Part shown: positions 1 through 7,362 of the stretch, piece after piece
Numbering within the stretch: the stretch's first letter is position 1
Layout: the number at the start of each line of letters is the position of its first letter
NCBI RefSeq assembly: GCF_002019795.1
Contig: NZ_KV917381.1
Location: 133,008-197,007 of the forward strand
Origin: Bacillus alkalicellulosilyticus
GTDB taxonomy: Bacteria; Bacillota; Bacilli; Bacillales; Bacillaceae_F
Direction: 5' to 3'
Length of the DNA: 64,000 nt
Notes under the pieces: generated by a model
What the model was told of the DNA's origin: nothing
Database searches by the model: none
The model's input: only the letters and a program-made list of their open reading frames with translations
Position numbers and translations under genes: made by a program

Positions 1-1
1 T

Positions 2-145
2 GGACATCCCGGGGGAACGATTGCAGGAGGACAAGCTTTTGTGGCTGCCATCAACGGTGTCATGAGAGGAGAAACACTAGAAGAGATAGCTAAAGGAAGT
101 GAAGAACTTGCAACAGCCATTACACTTTGGGGATCAGGTAAATAA
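2..145 (+). CDS. mtnW: MtnW C-terminus (2,3-diketo-5-methylthiopentyl-1-P enolase), partial
   Basis: The 3' end of a gene truncated by the window edge: 47 codons in frame 2, stop TAA at 143-145. The visible residues GHPGGTIAGGQAFVAAINGV are typical of the C-terminus of RuBisCO-like MtnW. MtnW enolises 2,3-diketo-5-methylthiopentyl-1-phosphate in the methionine salvage pathway. The assignment rests mainly on position, because mtnX, mtnB and mtnD follow immediately in salvage-operon order. The next gene starts inside this one, so translation is probably coupled. Confidence 0.85.
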   Translation, partial: GHPGGTIAGGQAFVAAINGVMRGETLEEIAKGSEELATAITLWGSGK

Positions 146-791
146 AGATTACGTCATTTTTTGTGACTTCGATGGAACGGTTACAAATAATGATAATATT
201 GTTGAAATCATGAAAATGTTTGCACCAAAAGAGTGGGAAATCATTGCGATGAAAATCCTCTCGAAGGAAAAATCGATACGTAAAGGAGTAAATGAATTAT
301 TTGCTCTATTACCTACAAGTAAGAAAGACGAAATAATTTCATTTACATTAGAACAAGCAGAGTTTAGAGAAGGATTTGATGAGTTTGTGGCGTATACTCA
401 TAGACATAATGTAGAGTTAAATATTGTGAGTGGAGGGATTGATTTTTTTATCGACCCTCTGTTACAATCCTATCAAATTCCGATTTATTGCAATACTTCT
501 GATTTTTCTGATGATGTTATAAAAATAGGGTGGCCGTATCGTTGTGATGACGACTGTCAAAACGACTGTGGATGTTGCAAGCCGTCTATTATTAGGAAAG
601 TAGCAAATGGACGACAAGTTGTAGTCATTGGTGATTCAATTACGGATGTACAAGCGGCAAAACAAGCGGATTTTGTATTTGCCCGTGATTATTTATTAAA
701 GGAATGCCAGCAACTTGATTTGCCGCATGCGCCGTTTACAACGTTTTTTGATATCATCAATGTGTTAAAAACGAGGGAAGTGAATCTATGA
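99..791 (+). CDS. mtnX: MtnX, 2-hydroxy-3-keto-5-methylthiopentenyl-1-phosphate phosphatase
   Basis: HAD-superfamily phosphatase of methionine salvage that dephosphorylates the enol product of MtnW. The catalytic motif [11 protein letters not shown] (about residues 22-32) is HAD motif I, and [15 protein letters not shown] is the C-terminal acid motif. A Cys-rich stretch ([15 protein letters not shown]) is shared with B. subtilis MtnX. The GTG at 99 gives 230 aa, but its Shine-Dalgarno (aaagga, 92-97) is too close; the in-frame TTG at 108 has better spacing, so the first few residues are uncertain. It overlaps mtnW by about 40 bases and mtnB by four. Confidence 0.92.
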   Translation: MKNLQQPLHFGDQVNKDYVIFCDFDGTVTNNDNIVEIMKMFAPKEWEIIAMKILSKEKSIRKGVNELFALLPTSKKDEIISFTLEQAEFREGFDEFVAYTHRHNVELNIVSGGIDFFIDPLLQSYQIPIYCNTSDFSDDVIKIGWPYRCDDDCQNDCGCCKPSIIRKVANGRQVVVIGDSITDVQAAKQADFVFARDYLLKECQQLDLPHAPFTTFFDIINVLKTREVNL

Positions 792-1399
792 AACAACAAT
801 GGGATGAAATAGCAAGCATTAAACGTGAGCTTGGGCAACGATATTGGTTTCCAGGAACGAGTGGTAACCTATCAATAAAGGTTAGCGATGAGCCACTTCA
901 ATGTCTTGTTTCCGTAAGTGGAAAAGACAAGTATAAGGAAACGAACGAAGATTTTGTGTTGGTCGATGAAGATGGAAAAGTGATTGGTTCGCCGTTAAAG
1001 CCTTCTGCAGAAACAGTCATTCATTTAGAAGTATATAAAAAAACAGATGCGGCTTGTAGCTTACACGTTCATACCGTTGATAACAATGTAATTTCTGAGC
1101 TTTATGCAGACCAAGGGTATATTTCTTTTTCGAATCAAGAATTGATAAAGGCGTTTGGAATTTGGGAAGAAGATGGGCAATTAATCATCCCTATCGTAGA
1201 GAATATTCATGACCTCCCTAAATTAGCAAAGGTTATCGCCGATTCAATTACATCTGAAACAAAGGCTGTATTAATTCGGAATCATGGCATTACCGCTTGG
1301 GGGAAAAATGCCTTTGAAGCAAAGAGACATCTAGAGGCGTGTGAATTTTTATTTTCCTATCATTTGAAGTTGCTTCAAATGAAGCCGTTTTTTTTATAA
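788..1399 (+). CDS. mtnB: MtnB, methylthioribulose-1-phosphate dehydratase
   Basis: Class II aldolase/adducin-family dehydratase, 203 aa, that converts 5-methylthioribulose-1-P to 2,3-diketo-5-methylthiopentyl-1-P. Family hallmarks are GTSGNLS near residue 20, the zinc ligands HVHT (about residues 96-99) and a third His in [10 protein letters not shown] (about residue 160). The ATG overlaps the mtnX stop by four bases (ATGA), which suggests translational coupling. Length is normal for the family. Confidence 0.95.
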   Translation: MKQQWDEIASIKRELGQRYWFPGTSGNLSIKVSDEPLQCLVSVSGKDKYKETNEDFVLVDEDGKVIGSPLKPSAETVIHLEVYKKTDAACSLHVHTVDNNVISELYADQGYISFSNQELIKAFGIWEEDGQLIIPIVENIHDLPKLAKVIADSITSETKAVLIRNHGITAWGKNAFEAKRHLEACEFLFSYHLKLLQMKPFFL

Positions 1400-1436
1400 G
1401 AATTGATAAAGAATTATGTAAAGGGAGGGTGTTAAA

Positions 1437-1976
1437 ATGGCAGTTATTAAAGTGAGAAATAGTGGGAAAGTAATCGAAGGTGTGGAGCAAGTAGGAGCAT
1501 TTTTAGAAGAACAGGGAGTATTATATGAGCACTGGGATATGAGTAAATTGCCTCAGGAGCTTCATGAGAAATTTAACTTATCTGATGAGGACAAACAGCA
1601 GATTTTAACAGCTTTTGACCAAGATATTCGTTCGTTGGCAGAAAGAAGAGGATATGTAAATTGGGATGTTATCGCTCTTTCTGATACCACACCAAATTTA
1701 GAAGAATTATTAAAAAAGTTTGAACAAGTTCATACTCATACTGATGATGAAGTTCGAGTAATTACAGCGGGTCATGGAATTTTTATCGTTAAAGGAGAAG
1801 GCGAGATTGGTTATTTTGATATAGAGCTTGAAGCAGGTGATGTGATTTCAGTACCTGAACATACACCTCACTTCTTTACGCTAATGGAAGACCGTCAAGT
1901 TGTTGCAGTTCGCTTATTTATTGATACAGATGGATGGGTGGCACACCCGTATGAGGAAAAAGAACAACAAATTTAA
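1437..1976 (+). CDS. mtnD: MtnD, acireductone dioxygenase
   Basis: Cupin-fold metal-dependent dioxygenase, 179 aa, and the last ring of methionine salvage. It oxidises acireductone to 2-keto-4-methylthiobutyrate and formate (Fe form). Metal ligands are visible in HTHTDDEVR (about residues 101-109) and in PEHTPHFF (about residue 144). The ATG at 1437 follows a strong Shine-Dalgarno (gggagg) 37 bp after mtnB. It closes the recognisable mtn operon. Confidence 0.95.
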   Translation: MAVIKVRNSGKVIEGVEQVGAFLEEQGVLYEHWDMSKLPQELHEKFNLSDEDKQQILTAFDQDIRSLAERRGYVNWDVIALSDTTPNLEELLKKFEQVHTHTDDEVRVITAGHGIFIVKGEGEIGYFDIELEAGDVISVPEHTPHFFTLMEDRQVVAVRLFIDTDGWVAHPYEEKEQQI

Positions 1977-1991
1977 ATAAGGAGCTCACAC

Positions 1992-2315
1992 GTGAAAAGA
2001 GGTATGTTGAAAGTTCAGATGGGATTACTCGTTGTTCTAGTATGCTCTTTTTGTTTTACGATAGAAACATACGTAAGCATCGATTCAGAGCCTTTTCTCA
2101 GTTCAAGTTATGACATATCTGATGTGGGTCAAGGCACAATTCTTTCTCCTGAAAAAGATGGAAAGTTATCAATAAGCCCTTTTATCCTGCTAGTACTAAT
2201 TGTTTTTATAGTTCACTCAGTTTATTTAAATCGAAGAATTAGGCAACTATTATTGAAGGATTTTCTCTTACCTATTAAAAAACAGAGCTCGCTCTTTCTT
2301 TCTCCGCTTTCCTGA
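1992..2315 (+). CDS. Small membrane protein of unknown function
   Basis: 107 aa, GTG start at 1992 with an aaggag Shine-Dalgarno. Residues about 7-27 form an N-terminal hydrophobic segment (LLVVLVCSFCFTI), followed by a polar outer stretch. A second membrane span lies at about 62-78 (FILLVLIVFIVHSVYL) and a basic cytoplasmic tail follows. No family is recognised. It starts 15 bp after mtnD and may be co-transcribed with the mtn genes, though nothing ties it to methionine salvage. Confidence 0.6.
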   Translation: MKRGMLKVQMGLLVVLVCSFCFTIETYVSIDSEPFLSSSYDISDVGQGTILSPEKDGKLSISPFILLVLIVFIVHSVYLNRRIRQLLLKDFLLPIKKQSSLFLSPLS

Positions 2316-2340
2316 ACTTACTAGTAGAGGAGGAAGAAAA

Positions 2341-2481
2341 GTGGAGCCTAAAAATGATGGGAAAGAACAACAATTATTGATAAACGAGGCTATTAAGAGT
2401 GTCACATTAGGTATTGGTTTAATGGTTATCGTTTTTTTAATCGCTCATTATGTGTTTCACATGCCGTTTTTTCCACAATAA
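2341..2481 (+). CDS. 46-aa single-span membrane protein
   Basis: Short gene with GTG start at 2341, eight bases after a near-consensus Shine-Dalgarno (gaggagg). The product has a charged N-terminus (MEPKNDGKEQQ) and one membrane span (SVTLGIGLMVIVFLIAHYVF). It lies 25 bp after the preceding small membrane gene and is probably in the same transcript. The strong ribosome site and proper amphiphilic layout argue that it is real. Function unknown. Confidence 0.6.
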   Translation: MEPKNDGKEQQLLINEAIKSVTLGIGLMVIVFLIAHYVFHMPFFPQ

Positions 2482-2511
2482 AAAACGAGGAGTGCCGCCC
2501 GTGCACTCCTC
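2480..2511 (-). terminator. Rho-independent terminator, mainly for the minus-strand gene
   Basis: Perfect 9-bp inverted repeat gaggagtgc/gcactcctc (2487-2495, 2503-2511) with a 7-nt loop. The A-run at 2480-2485 becomes the U-tail for minus-strand transcription. It lies between two convergent genes and may also stop the mtn transcript, although the plus-strand U-tail is poor. Confidence 0.75.
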
Positions 2512-2522
2512 TACTTAACCAA

Positions 2523-2714
2523 TTAGAATCTCAAATATGTTGCTTCTCTTTTGTTTTCATGAATTTGTGTACTCCAGTATTCAAGGTCAATTAGGGCTTG
2601 ATCATACTGTTCTTTTGTGACAAGTCGTGTCCCGGCTTCAGCAAAGTGGATATAATAAGCTAAGCCACTGCCCGTAACATGGATGCTTGCTCCTCTTATT
2701 TTATCGGATTTCAT
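2523..2714 (-). CDS. Conserved-looking 63-aa hypothetical protein
   Basis: ATG at 2714 preceded on the minus strand by aaggag at good spacing. The product (MKSDKIRGASIHVTGSGLAY...) is soluble and mixed in charge, with no membrane span or known motif. It ends just before the terminator at 2480-2511. Function unknown; the ribosome site and terminator support a real gene. Confidence 0.55.
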   Translation of the reverse strand: MKSDKIRGASIHVTGSGLAYYIHFAEAGTRLVTKEQYDQALIDLEYWSTQIHENKREATYLRF

Positions 2715-2821
2715 ATGTATCGACTCCTTGGATATGTTTTGCAGGTTTGTAAAGAAACGATATCAATTGTTATCTTTCTATTAATGATACATGAAAATTT
2801 TGTAGAAATAAACAAGATAAA

Positions 2822-2850
2822 TTGGTTTTAATTTGAAAATATGGTATAGT
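2822..2850 (+). promoter_or_regulatory. Candidate sigma-A promoter
   Basis: TTGGTT (2822-2827), 17-bp spacer, TATAGT (2845-2850), about 85 bp upstream of the small gene at 2936. Pattern match only. Confidence 0.35.
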
Positions 2851-2935
2851 AGGACTGAATTATTCCTCGTATTTCCTCATGTGTTTGCACCCCATAAAAA
2901 ACAAAATACTAGTTTAAGAGAAAGGAGAATCTCCT

Positions 2936-3115
2936 TTGGAAAAGCTTAAGTATTTAAATGACCAGGAACTAAACGAAGTACAACAACTACAGGAAAAAAT
3001 GAATGAAGCTTCCTCGTATAGCGAATCGAAAAAATATATCACAGCCATTACACTTATTATAGAAAAAGCTAGAATCCGCTATATGGAGGAAAAAAAGAAA
3101 ACACCCCCTTGGTAA
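2936..3115 (+). CDS. 59-aa hypothetical protein, TTG start
   Basis: TTG at 2936 preceded by aaaggag (eight-base spacing). The product (MEKLKYLNDQELNEVQQLQE...) is hydrophilic and predicted alpha-helical, with charged heptad-like stretches and a PPW terminus. It converges on the DedA gene, and their 3' ends share a hairpin. No family recognised. Confidence 0.5.
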   Translation: MEKLKYLNDQELNEVQQLQEKMNEASSYSESKKYITAITLIIEKARIRYMEEKKKTPPW

Positions 3116-3122
3116 GAGGTGT
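3091..3122 (-). terminator. Terminator of the DedA gene
   Basis: Read on the minus strand, an imperfect hairpin (acacc...ggtgt arms, 3101-3105 and 3118-3122) is followed by a long T-rich run (complement of aaaaaagaaa). It overlaps the 3' end of the convergent small gene. Confidence 0.6.
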
Positions 3123-3739
3123 CAGGAAGACTGCTGTTGTTTTTTCTGCTTTTTACGATAATAAAGCCAAATCAAAACGACAGTAATAAAGAACAATAGC
3201 AAACCGTAAATACTATATTTAATAATATACTCCTCGATTAAATACCATCTGTATCCTGCCTGATGACCTAGTGAAATAAAGAAGATGACCCAAAAGAAAG
3301 CACCCGAAAAAGCGAATAAAGCAAATTTCCGTAAACTATAGCGAGAGATCCCGGCTAAGTACCCTGTGATATGGCGAATTCCGGGCAAAAAATAACCTAT
3401 AAATAAGAGAACAGCACCATACTTTTCGAATAGCTTTTGAGTCTTTTCCACTTTTTTATGTGTTATTCCGATCTTCGGACCGTATTTTTGCAGAAAGGGC
3501 AAACCGAGCTTATACCCAAGGTAATAACTTATTGAAATCCCAATGACTGACCCCGTATAGGCTGTAATAATTGATAAGATGAATGTTAATTTTCCCTTAT
3601 ATATATAAAATCCAATAAAGGCAAGCAACACTTCGTCTGGTATAGGTAGGCCAATAATTCCCCCCACTAAGATGACAAAGATTGCGAAGTACCCATATGT
3701 AGAAAGTAGATATTCAAAAAATTCCATATAATACCCCAT
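3122..3739 (-). CDS. DedA-family membrane protein
   Basis: 205-aa polytopic membrane protein of the DedA/SNARE-associated family. Bacterial members act in undecaprenyl-phosphate/phospholipid flipping and membrane homeostasis. Seen here are the N-terminal GLPIPDE re-entrant motif (about residues 30-36) and the family core IGYFLPGIRHITGYLAG (about residues 113-129). Several hydrophobic spans and a basic Gln-rich tail (RKKQKKQQQSS) are also present. A second in-frame ATG four codons downstream (MEFFEY) could be the true start. The exact paralogue cannot be named. Confidence 0.85.
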   Translation of the reverse strand: MGYYMEFFEYLLSTYGYFAIFVILVGGIIGLPIPDEVLLAFIGFYIYKGKLTFILSIITAYTGSVIGISISYYLGYKLGLPFLQKYGPKIGITHKKVEKTQKLFEKYGAVLLFIGYFLPGIRHITGYLAGISRYSLRKFALFAFSGAFFWVIFFISLGHQAGYRWYLIEEYIIKYSIYGLLLFFITVVLIWLYYRKKQKKQQQSS

Positions 3740-3925
3740 TTTTCGACACGGTGTAAAGATAATTAATTATATACATTCAAGAAGATAAAAGTAAATCTTA
3801 CTTTTGCAGTTTTAGTACTTTTTTCTATTGTTAGCTTTTTCCTGACATTTAAAACGTCATTACACATTGACAACTCAATTTGTTATAGAGGAAAATAGAT
3901 ATACAGACAGATTAGGGGGGGTATT

Positions 3926-4345
3926 ATGTTTACTAACATTTTACTAGCTGCTGATGGATCTGAACACTCGATTCGAGCTGCTGAAAAAGCCATCGCCATT
4001 GCAAAAAATAATCGAGAAGCAATAGTTACTGTATTATATGTAGTGGATGGAAGCACCTCGAAAGCGGATGTGCTACGAAACTGGGATTCCCTTGGGATAA
4101 AAGAAACAAGACAAAACAAGTTAGTTACGATTGAAAGGCAAGCGCAAAAAGAAAATATAAAGTATGAAATAAAAATTGTTCGAGGAGAACCAGGTCCAGC
4201 AATTATAAAATATGCGAATGAATACAAGATAGATCTTGTTGTGATTGGAAGTAGAGGGTTAAATAAGTTACAAGAAATGGTGCTAGGAAGTGTTAGCCAT
4301 AAAGTAGCGAAACGAGTAACTTGCCCAGTCATGATTGTGAAATAA
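3926..4345 (+). CDS. Universal stress protein, UspA family
   Basis: 139 aa, a single Usp domain with an alpha/beta nucleotide-binding fold. N-terminal strand FTNILLAADGSEHS (residues 2-15) and the C-terminal ATP-binding signature VIGSRGLNKLQEMVLGSVSH (about residues 106-125) fit the G-x2-G-x9-G(S/T) pattern. ATG at 3926 has a G-rich Shine-Dalgarno (agggggg). It stands alone. Substrate or partner unknown; family members respond to starvation and stress. Confidence 0.9.
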   Translation: MFTNILLAADGSEHSIRAAEKAIAIAKNNREAIVTVLYVVDGSTSKADVLRNWDSLGIKETRQNKLVTIERQAQKENIKYEIKIVRGEPGPAIIKYANEYKIDLVVIGSRGLNKLQEMVLGSVSHKVAKRVTCPVMIVK

Positions 4346-4386
4346 AAAGGAAAGACTAAAGATATACTAGCTATGGGTAGGTGGAA

Positions 4387-4491
4387 ATGTTGAAAAAACT
4401 ATCAAATAAAACGTTATTTATTGTGATCGCAGCAATTGGATTGTTGTATGGCTTATTATATTGGATAATTGGTAGTAGGCTAATTAGTTAA
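4387..4491 (+). CDS. Candidate 34-aa membrane peptide
   Basis: ATG at 4387 with a ggtgga ribosome site close upstream. The product MLKKLSNKTLFIVIAAIGLL... is one membrane span flanked by a basic N-terminus. It lies 41 bp after the UspA-family gene. Short, and supported only by its layout. Confidence 0.35.
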   Translation: MLKKLSNKTLFIVIAAIGLLYGLLYWIIGSRLIS

Positions 4492-4564
4492 CTCAAGGTG
4501 ATGAGATTCAATACAACAAATCACATTTTATATATGCAGGGAAACGAGATAATGATAGAGAATT

Positions 4565-4596
4565 AGCTCATAAGGGAAACCTTTTGAGCTTTTTTA
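4565..4596 (+). terminator. Rho-independent terminator
   Basis: Hairpin agctcataagg/ccttttgagct with a gaaa loop, followed by a run of T. Separates the UspA unit from the ECF sigma operon. Confidence 0.85.
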
Positions 4597-4617
4597 TCAT
4601 AGTATTGTTTGGAAATA

Positions 4618-4643
4618 TGAAACTTTGAAAATAAAATGTCGTC
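4618..4643 (+). promoter_or_regulatory. ECF sigma promoter (autoregulatory, SigX/SigW type)
   Basis: TGAAAC (4618-4623), a 16-bp spacer, CGTC (4640-4643). This matches the extracytoplasmic-function promoter pattern AAC-N16/17-CGt/aC. It lies about 25 bp ahead of the sigma gene, as expected for autoregulation. Confidence 0.75.
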
Positions 4644-4668
4644 TAATTATATGGGGAGGTGTAAAGGA

Positions 4669-5202
4669 TTGGAGAGTCAGTTTGATTATTTGTATGAAAC
4701 GTATCACCAGTCATTGTTTCAGTTTATATTTTACATGGTTAGAAACAGAGAAACGGCAGAGGAACTAGTGCAAGAAGTCTACATTAAAGTGCTGCAATCA
4801 TATGAATCATTTGAAGGGAATAGTAGCGAAAAGACGTGGTTATATTCAATTGCACGTCACGTAGCTATTGACTGGATACGAATGCAAAATCGTCAAAAGC
4901 GGAAATGGTTAGGAATGTTCTCCCCCATTGAAAAAGAAATTATTCGTGACTCAGCCCCCCTTCCCGATGAGGTTGTAACGCAACGAGAAGAAATACGACA
5001 AATATATAAAGGACTTCAACAATGTAGTGTTGACCAACAGCAAGTGATTATTTTAAGGTACATTCAATCCCTATCTATAGCTGAAACAGCTCAAATACTA
5101 GGATGGACCGATAGCAAAGTAAAAACAACACAGCATCGTGCGATAAAGGCGTTAAAGGACATTGTTGAACATCCTAATCTAGCAGAGGTAAAGGAGGGAT
5201 AA
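4669..5202 (+). CDS. sigX: ECF RNA polymerase sigma factor, SigX type
   Basis: 177 aa from TTG 4669, which has an ideal gggaggtg site. An ATG 33 bp upstream lies inside the ECF promoter/leader and is rejected. Sigma region 2 (about residues 5-75) carries TAEELVQEVYIKVLQSYESF and EKTWLYSIARHVAIDWIR. Sigma region 4 (about 115-165) carries QQQVIILRYIQSLSIAETAQ and SKVKTTQHRAIKALK. Several of these strings recall B. subtilis SigX. The next gene is an RsiX-like anti-sigma factor one base away. In B. subtilis SigX controls cell-envelope charge and modification; that role is inferred here. Confidence 0.88.
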   Translation: MESQFDYLYETYHQSLFQFIFYMVRNRETAEELVQEVYIKVLQSYESFEGNSSEKTWLYSIARHVAIDWIRMQNRQKRKWLGMFSPIEKEIIRDSAPLPDEVVTQREEIRQIYKGLQQCSVDQQQVIILRYIQSLSIAETAQILGWTDSKVKTTQHRAIKALKDIVEHPNLAEVKEG

Positions 5203-5203
5203 C

Positions 5204-6385
5204 ATGAAGCAGAGAAATGTAACTGAAATAGAGAGTTCGTTTGAACAACAAATACGACAGATGCCAAAGGTAGAAGATAGGAGATCCAAGGAAGAAATAT
5301 ATGGGCTTGTGCAAAAGGGACTTGAGAAAAACCCTCCCAGAAAACGGGGAAACTTTAAATGGGTTGCGCCAAGTATAGCAAGTGCGGCCGCAGTAGTGCT
5401 ATTAGCAGTGCTAGCACCATCAATTCTAAATAGTGGGGAAGAAGAATTGTCTCTCCAATCTACTGAAATAGGGTTGCCGGAATCATCTGAAATTGCAGTA
5501 GTTGATGACCCGGGAAACGAAATTGGAATGATGCAAGCTCCTGAAAGCAGTCCAGAACTCGAAGCAAACTATTATTCCGCTATTCGCCAAGAGGAACTTG
5601 AAGAATATGAACATGCGGTAACTGTTGCATATATAGACGAACAAGCCCAATATCTAGTTCCGATAAGTTTTATCTATGAAAAACAAGAAGGAATGTTTGA
5701 GAAAATAAAGACGTTTGTAACTGAGTTCAATCCTGAGACGGTAGGACTAATGGAGAGTCCATTAAACAAAGTGGTTTTCATGAGCTCAGAAAATGATACT
5801 GAGGTTGTATTAGATTTTCAAGAAGCAGCTTTTTTTGGTTCTACAGAGACTGAGGCAATTAGGGCAGCCATTGGGAAGACATTCGGGGGATTAGGGTATG
5901 AAAAAGCAATTCTTAAAACCGAAGACCAAGTAGGCTTATTATTTGGTAATGAAGGTGAGATTGGTGATATGCCATTGGAATATAAAGAAGTCGGTTATCG
6001 TGTATTAACAACAGAAACCGGAGAACAATTCTTAGTTTCAGGTACGTATATTGGCGGAAGTGAAAGTGCACCTGATAGTTTCCAAGGATTAGTGGAATAC
6101 ATGGCAATACCTTTTCAAGAAAATGGAGTTGAAAATTTAATTCCACCATCAATCCAAATTGAAAATATTGACACTGGAAAAGGTGAATTCGTCATCACAT
6201 TTGCAGAGGGGACTAATCTTGCCGAAGAACCTCGGGCACAAGCTGTAATTGAAGGATTACTTCTAACTGCAAAAAGCTTTGATGGCCAGTCGATCCAATT
6301 CGAACAGGCAGGCACAAATCAAGTTGGTCCGTATGACTTAACAGGACCTATTTCAACTACTATCTTTGCCAATGGGATACATTAA
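5204..6385 (+). CDS. rsiX: Anti-sigma factor, RsiX type
   Basis: 393 aa. The cytoplasmic N-terminus (about 1-50) contains MPKVEDRRSKEEIY, resembling the RsiX sigma-binding segment. One membrane span follows at about 52-72 (VAPSIASAAAVVLLAVLAPS), then a large extracytoplasmic part with two GerMN-like stretches. The C-terminal GLLLTAKSFDGQSIQFEQAG closely recalls RsiX. It is translated one base after sigX, so the two are co-expressed in the usual sigma/anti-sigma arrangement. Confidence 0.85.
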   Translation: MKQRNVTEIESSFEQQIRQMPKVEDRRSKEEIYGLVQKGLEKNPPRKRGNFKWVAPSIASAAAVVLLAVLAPSILNSGEEELSLQSTEIGLPESSEIAVVDDPGNEIGMMQAPESSPELEANYYSAIRQEELEEYEHAVTVAYIDEQAQYLVPISFIYEKQEGMFEKIKTFVTEFNPETVGLMESPLNKVVFMSSENDTEVVLDFQEAAFFGSTETEAIRAAIGKTFGGLGYEKAILKTEDQVGLLFGNEGEIGDMPLEYKEVGYRVLTTETGEQFLVSGTYIGGSESAPDSFQGLVEYMAIPFQENGVENLIPPSIQIENIDTGKGEFVITFAEGTNLAEEPRAQAVIEGLLLTAKSFDGQSIQFEQAGTNQVGPYDLTGPISTTIFANGIH

Positions 6386-6395
6386 TCTATTAAAG

Positions 6396-6438
6396 AGGGT
6401 GGAACAAAGGTTACTAAGCCTTCTGTCCCACCCTTTTG
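6396..6438 (+). terminator. Rho-independent terminator of sigX-rsiX
   Basis: Long imperfect stem agggtgg.../...cccaccct (6396-6403 with 6425-6433), followed by ttttg. Confidence 0.85.
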
Positions 6439-6538
6439 TTTCATACCGTAACAATAATCATAAGGGGTATTCTTCCCCTTTCCGGTATTTCTTGACATAG
6501 TTCGTGTCGTTTCCCGGGAAATTCAAATCATATTGTTG

Positions 6539-7126
6539 TTACGAAGAACGTTTTGGTGAATGGTGCCCCCCAGTGATTATAGTTGTCGCTAAACCCGTTG
6601 CAGTTACGGCAATAGTCGACAAAACTATTTCCTGAGGAGTGACAACAAACCAACCAAAGCCGACAACTATCATATCTACTATGAAAATCATAACTCCTAC
6701 ATTGATCTTAGTAGCTTCAGCTGCCATTTGAGCTAATAAGTCTAAGCCGCCTGTACTAATGTCATACAAAAACATGATGCCTACCCCAACGCCTAATAAA
6801 AGACCTCCGACTAGTGAACTTGATAATGGGCCAAGTAAAGGGGCATAGTTAGTTAGAAATGATAATAAATCAATAAAGAGTGCTGAAACAAGAAGTCCTG
6901 GTATGCTTGTATAAAAAAAGGTGCGGTACGATTTCCAGGCAAAGATATAGATGGGTATACTAATAATAACAATTGTTAGACCGACTTCTATATCCCATAA
7001 ATAATGAAAGATTAAACCTAGTCCAATAATTCCACCATCGAGGATATGGTAAGGAATAAAGAAAAGATTAATACCCAAACCAATAATAATACTTCCAATG
7101 ACTACAGCTTGAACAGCTTTCCACAT
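6539..7126 (-). CDS. YitT-family membrane protein
   Basis: 195 aa, about five to six membrane spans. The family hallmark GLGINLFFIPYHILDGGIIGLG and later GPLSSSLVGGLLLGVGVGIMF plus STGGLDLLAQ are characteristic of YitT/DUF161 proteins. It lacks the C-terminal DUF2179 domain of long members and ends soon after the last span. ATG 7126 is favoured over TTG 7147 because gtgagg sits six bases upstream of it. Transport or regulatory role unknown. Confidence 0.8.
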   Translation of the reverse strand: MWKAVQAVVIGSIIIGLGINLFFIPYHILDGGIIGLGLIFHYLWDIEVGLTIVIISIPIYIFAWKSYRTFFYTSIPGLLVSALFIDLLSFLTNYAPLLGPLSSSLVGGLLLGVGVGIMFLYDISTGGLDLLAQMAAEATKINVGVMIFIVDMIVVGFGWFVVTPQEIVLSTIAVTATGLATTIITGGHHSPKRSS

Positions 7127-7210
7127 GTTGAACCTCACTCTTTCCAATAAAGGCTTGTTTCAATCGTATGCCGACAAGTGTAAATAAAGAACTTATGATA
7201 TGGACAACGA

Positions 7211-7247
7211 GAAAAAGCACTGGAATCTTTAAAGGATTCCAGTGCTT
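7211..7247 (-). terminator. Terminator of mgtE (minus strand)
   Basis: Perfect 12-bp stem agcactggaatc/gattccagtgct (7216-7227, 7236-7247) followed on the minus strand by ttttt. Confidence 0.8.
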
Positions 7248-7304
7248 CTGAAAAAGTATAAAAATTTAGATGTTTCATAGTGCCCTGCATGGTAAATCAG
7301 GAAG

Positions 7305-7344
7305 GGCACTGTAAAAGTTAAAAACCGAACTTTTTCAGTGCCCT
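7305..7344. repeat. Solo palindromic repeat hairpin (copy a)
   Basis: gggcactgtaaaagtt ... aactttttcagtgccc, a 40-bp near-palindrome. It is almost identical to one hairpin of the larger repeats at 21481 and 51475. About 25 bp beyond it (ctctggctatgccgttt...) also match the flank of the 21.6-kb copy. It sits just downstream of mgtE. Confidence 0.8.
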
Positions 7345-7362
7345 CTGGCTATGCCGTTTTTC

